This document shows, in pieces, positions 5,416 to 7,428 of a stretch of 7,428 nucleotides of DNA (position 1 is its first letter; every line of letters begins with the position of its first letter). Under the pieces are notes generated by a model. The model searched no databases. It saw only the letters and a list, made by a program, of their open reading frames with translations, and had not been told where the DNA came from. This DNA is from an uncultured Eubacteriales bacterium (GTDB lineage Bacteria; Bacillota; Clostridia; Christensenellales; Aristaeellaceae): assembly GCA_900540045.1 (NCBI GenBank), contig UQEF01000108.1, forward strand, positions 1 through 7,428, given 5' to 3'. Both the position numbers and the translations under genes were made by a program.

Positions 5416-6325
5416 AATCCTGCTGGCAGCGTACAACGGCGAGCGGTTTCTGCGCGAGCAGCTGGATTCGCTGCTGGCACAGACATGGGAGCAATGGCAT
5501 CTGACCGTTTCTGACGACGGCTCCACAGACGGCACGCCTGCGATCCTGGACGGATACGCTGCACAGTATCCTGACCGCATCCGCCGTGTGCGGCATGAGG
5601 GGCGTTTTGGCAATGCCTGCGATCATTTCTTCTGGCTGATGAAGGAATGTGGGGCGTCCTACATGATGTTCTGCGATCAGGATGACGTGTGGCACCCCGA
5701 CAAGGTGGAAAAGACGATGCGCGCGCTGCTGGAAGCGGAAGATGAGGCGGGTACAGATACGCCGGTGCTGGTTTTTACGGATCTTACGCCGGTGGACGAG
5801 AAGCTCCGGCCCATTGCTTCCTCGCTGATGAAAATGCAGAAGCAGTATACGGACGTGATCGACTACCGAGCACTGCTTATGCAAAACATCGTGACCGGCT
5901 GCGCGACGGGCATCAACCGGGCGCTGGCCCAGCTGGCCGAGCAGTGCACGGACACTTCGCAGGTGATCATGCACGACTGGTGGTTGGGTGTGGTGGCGGC
6001 GCGATTTGGAAGGGTTGTATACCTGGATGAAAGCACCATGCTTTATCGTCAGCACGGCGGGAACAGCGTGGGAGCAAGGAATGCCGGGAGCGTGAAGGAT
6101 TCGCTGCAAACCTTCTCTCACATCAACCGGCTGCGCGGGACGATCGCGGCAAAAAAACGGCAGGCGGATGTCTATTTGCAAACCTATGACGGGCGGCTGG
6201 AGGCGGAGGAGCTACCGTTCTTTCATGGTTTTATTCGGAAACGGAGCGGTCCGGCCTTTTACTGGCACCACCGCAGACTGCTCCATCCATTTTTTCGCCT
6301 GGCAGGTATGATGCTGCTGGGCTGA
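5399..6325 (+). CDS. GT2-family glycosyltransferase
   Basis: A 308-residue cytoplasmic or membrane-associated glycosyltransferase of the GT-A fold. Visible are VEILLAAYNGERFLREQLDS (5-24), SDDGSTDGT (38-46, nucleotide-sugar binding), FCDQDDVW (91-98, the DXD-type metal site of this subgroup), NIVTGCATGINR (163-174), MHDWW (191-195, the usual acidic catalytic block) and YRQHGGNSVGA (216-226). This set of motifs defines the common EPS/capsule group frequently annotated as rhamnosyl- or alpha-L-rhamnosyltransferases; the sugar donor is not decided by sequence. The length matches the family (about 300-320), and the C-terminus is basic and hydrophobic, which could help it sit on the membrane. It overlaps the previous gene by 17 bases and ends 27 bases before the exporter gene, as in one operon. 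Confidence 0.9.
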   Translation: MQPTVEILLAAYNGERFLREQLDSLLAQTWEQWHLTVSDDGSTDGTPAILDGYAAQYPDRIRRVRHEGRFGNACDHFFWLMKECGASYMMFCDQDDVWHPDKVEKTMRALLEAEDEAGTDTPVLVFTDLTPVDEKLRPIASSLMKMQKQYTDVIDYRALLMQNIVTGCATGINRALAQLAEQCTDTSQVIMHDWWLGVVAARFGRVVYLDESTMLYRQHGGNSVGARNAGSVKDSLQTFSHINRLRGTIAAKKRQADVYLQTYDGRLEAEELPFFHGFIRKRSGPAFYWHHRRLLHPFFRLAGMMLLG

Positions 6326-6352
6326 GATCACAGAAATGAGGAACCGGGTTTC

Positions 6353-7428
6353 ATGGACTTTAAAAGATCAAAGAGGCTGATGGCCATATGGGCGGCCTGC
6401 TATTGGATACTGGCCGTAACCATCTATCTGGTGGCCGGTCAGCAGTTCCATTATACGGCGGTCACGAGCGACGCGCTATCTGCCACCACCACCGTGGGTG
6501 AACTGGTGGATGGCATGACCATTACACAGCGTCTTATCGCACCGGCCGAGTCTCTCACCGGCTTCGACCTGATGGCGGCCACCTATGGACGGAGCAACAC
6601 CGGCACGCTTCACGCGGTTTTTACCAACAATGCAGGAGAAGTGGTCTCCGCAAAGGATATCGATATCGCAACGCTACCGGAAAGCAAATATTTTACCATC
6701 CCACTGGACAGCGTGGCACAGGTGCAGGCCGGTGATCCTCTCACGCTGACGCTCACGACAACGGGCTGCATGCCGGGCAACGCCATCACGATCTACTGTG
6801 GTGATACGATTGTGGCAGGGCGGTTCGATATTGTACAAAGCATTTCGGAAGCCGACCGTTACACCATCAACGGTGTGCCGGGTGCCGGTAAGCTATGCGT
6901 AAAAGTTAACTGTATTCGGACATTGACGTTCTATCGGGATTACTGGTTGATCATTGGCGGTGCGTTCGCAGCGCTCGCACTGCTGTGCCTGTACTGGTGG
7001 CGCGGCGCGAAAGACGGGCGCAATAATCCGCTGGTTGCGGTATGCATGCTCTTTACGCGCTATGGTTTTCTGATCCGCCAGCTCGTCTCACGCGACTTCA
7101 AGACGAAATACAAGCGTTCCGCGCTCGGTATGGCATGGAGTTTTCTCAATCCATTGCTTACAATGTCGGTTCAATACGTCGTGTTCTCCACCCTGTTCCA
7201 GAGCGACATTCCCAATTATCCGGTATATCTGCTTTCGGGTATTGTATTTTTCAACTTTTTCAACGAGGCCGTTTCAATGGGCATGACCTCCATCACCGGC
7301 AACGCATCGCTGATTAAAAAAGTATACATGCCCAAATACATCTACCCGGTATCGCGCATTCTCTCCTCTTTGGTCAACTTTGCGCTGGCGATCATCCCCC
7401 TGCTGCTGGTCATGCTGATCACCGGGAC
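6353..7428 (+). CDS. ABC-2 polysaccharide exporter permease (Wzm/TagG type) with N-terminal ectodomain, 3' end outside window
   Basis: The frame is open from ATG 6353 (GAGGAA at 6338-6343, 9 bases before) to the window end: 358 residues, incomplete. Residues about 233-358 are the start of a Wzm/TagG/RfbA-type permease: LVSRDFKTKYKRSALGMAWS (244-263), FLNPLL, YPVYLLSGIVFFNFFNEA (289-306), TGNASLIKKVYMPKYIYPVS (315-334). Such permeases pair with an ATPase to export lipid-linked polysaccharide or teichoic acid. The unusual part is residues 1-230: a first membrane helix (about 11-28), an outside domain (about 30-195) rich in Thr, Val and Gly with predicted beta-strand character (for example FDLMAATYGRSNTGTLHAVF, 71-90), and a second helix (about 198-215). 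Ordinary Wzm proteins are about 260-290 residues and lack it. A role for the ectodomain in binding the exported glycan is inference. Confidence 0.85.
   Translation, partial: MDFKRSKRLMAIWAACYWILAVTIYLVAGQQFHYTAVTSDALSATTTVGELVDGMTITQRLIAPAESLTGFDLMAATYGRSNTGTLHAVFTNNAGEVVSAKDIDIATLPESKYFTIPLDSVAQVQAGDPLTLTLTTTGCMPGNAITIYCGDTIVAGRFDIVQSISEADRYTINGVPGAGKLCVKVNCIRTLTFYRDYWLIIGGAFAALALLCLYWWRGAKDGRNNPLVAVCMLFTRYGFLIRQLVSRDFKTKYKRSALGMAWSFLNPLLTMSVQYVVFSTLFQSDIPNYPVYLLSGIVFFNFFNEAVSMGMTSITGNASLIKKVYMPKYIYPVSRILSSLVNFALAIIPLLLVMLITG

Noticed and set aside
5186..6181. Minus-strand open frame of 331 codons opposite the second glycosyltransferase
   Set aside because: It is antisense to a clear GT2 gene with ribosome binding site and complete motifs; the translation is Arg/His-rich without a domain.
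7042..7317. Plus-strand open frame inside the permease gene
   Set aside because: It is an out-of-frame shadow of the ABC-2 permease, whose frame stays open to the window end and shows family motifs.
1..7428. CRISPR array, tRNA or rRNA gene
   Set aside because: No regularly spaced identical repeats, no tRNA-like cloverleaf with TTCGA-type arm and no rRNA sequence were seen on reading through; a covariance search could confirm this.

Overview
The window looks like chromosomal DNA from a spore-forming, fairly GC-rich member of the Clostridia (Bacillota). The signs are a SpoVT/AbrB-type DNA-binding fragment at the left edge, strong AAAGGAGG-type ribosome binding sites, a near-consensus SigA promoter, an IS3-family remnant and a helicase fragment that both resemble clostridial proteins, and a cell-surface polysaccharide operon of Gram-positive type. 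Assignment below class level cannot be supported from the sequence alone.

The left third (about 1-2270) is low in intact genes. It starts with the end of a SpoVT/AbrB-like reading frame (1-180), followed by a perfect 15-bp hairpin terminator (216-250). Next comes a decayed IS3-family insertion sequence on the minus strand (about 475-1600). It is broken by frameshifts, in-frame stops and internal deletions, but still shows its helix-turn-helix, leucine-zipper and DDE-integrase blocks in the correct order. An imperfect 32-bp direct repeat (323-354 and 1706-1737) brackets it. The rest, to about 2267, is AT-rich and holds at most one doubtful small membrane-protein ORF on the minus strand.

The middle (2268-3115) carries a clear promoter (TTGACA, 17-nt spacer, TATATT). 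A hairpin with a T-rich tail follows about 40 nt after the expected start of transcription, then a run of short hairpins. After these comes the N-terminal piece of a DEAD/DEAH-type helicase, which loses homology after about 130 residues. A 39-codon ORF then overlaps the start of the next gene by one base.

The right half (3115-7428) is a compact plus-strand operon for making and exporting a surface or capsular polysaccharide. The first gene is a polyprenyl-phosphate sugar-phosphate transferase (undecaprenyl-phosphate glucose phosphotransferase type). It is split by one frameshift near 3780 into a membrane half and a catalytic half. Two GT2 glycosyltransferases follow (4525-5415 and 5399-6325), and then a partial ABC-2 exporter permease (6353 to the window end) with an unusual N-terminal extension of about 230 residues. 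The inferred pathway is: the sugar transferase loads the first sugar-phosphate onto undecaprenyl phosphate, the GT2 enzymes extend the chain on the inner face, and the ABC transporter exports it. The partner ATPase is not in the window and probably lies downstream. Genes are joined by an ATGA overlap, a 17-nt overlap and a 27-nt gap, as in a single transcription unit.
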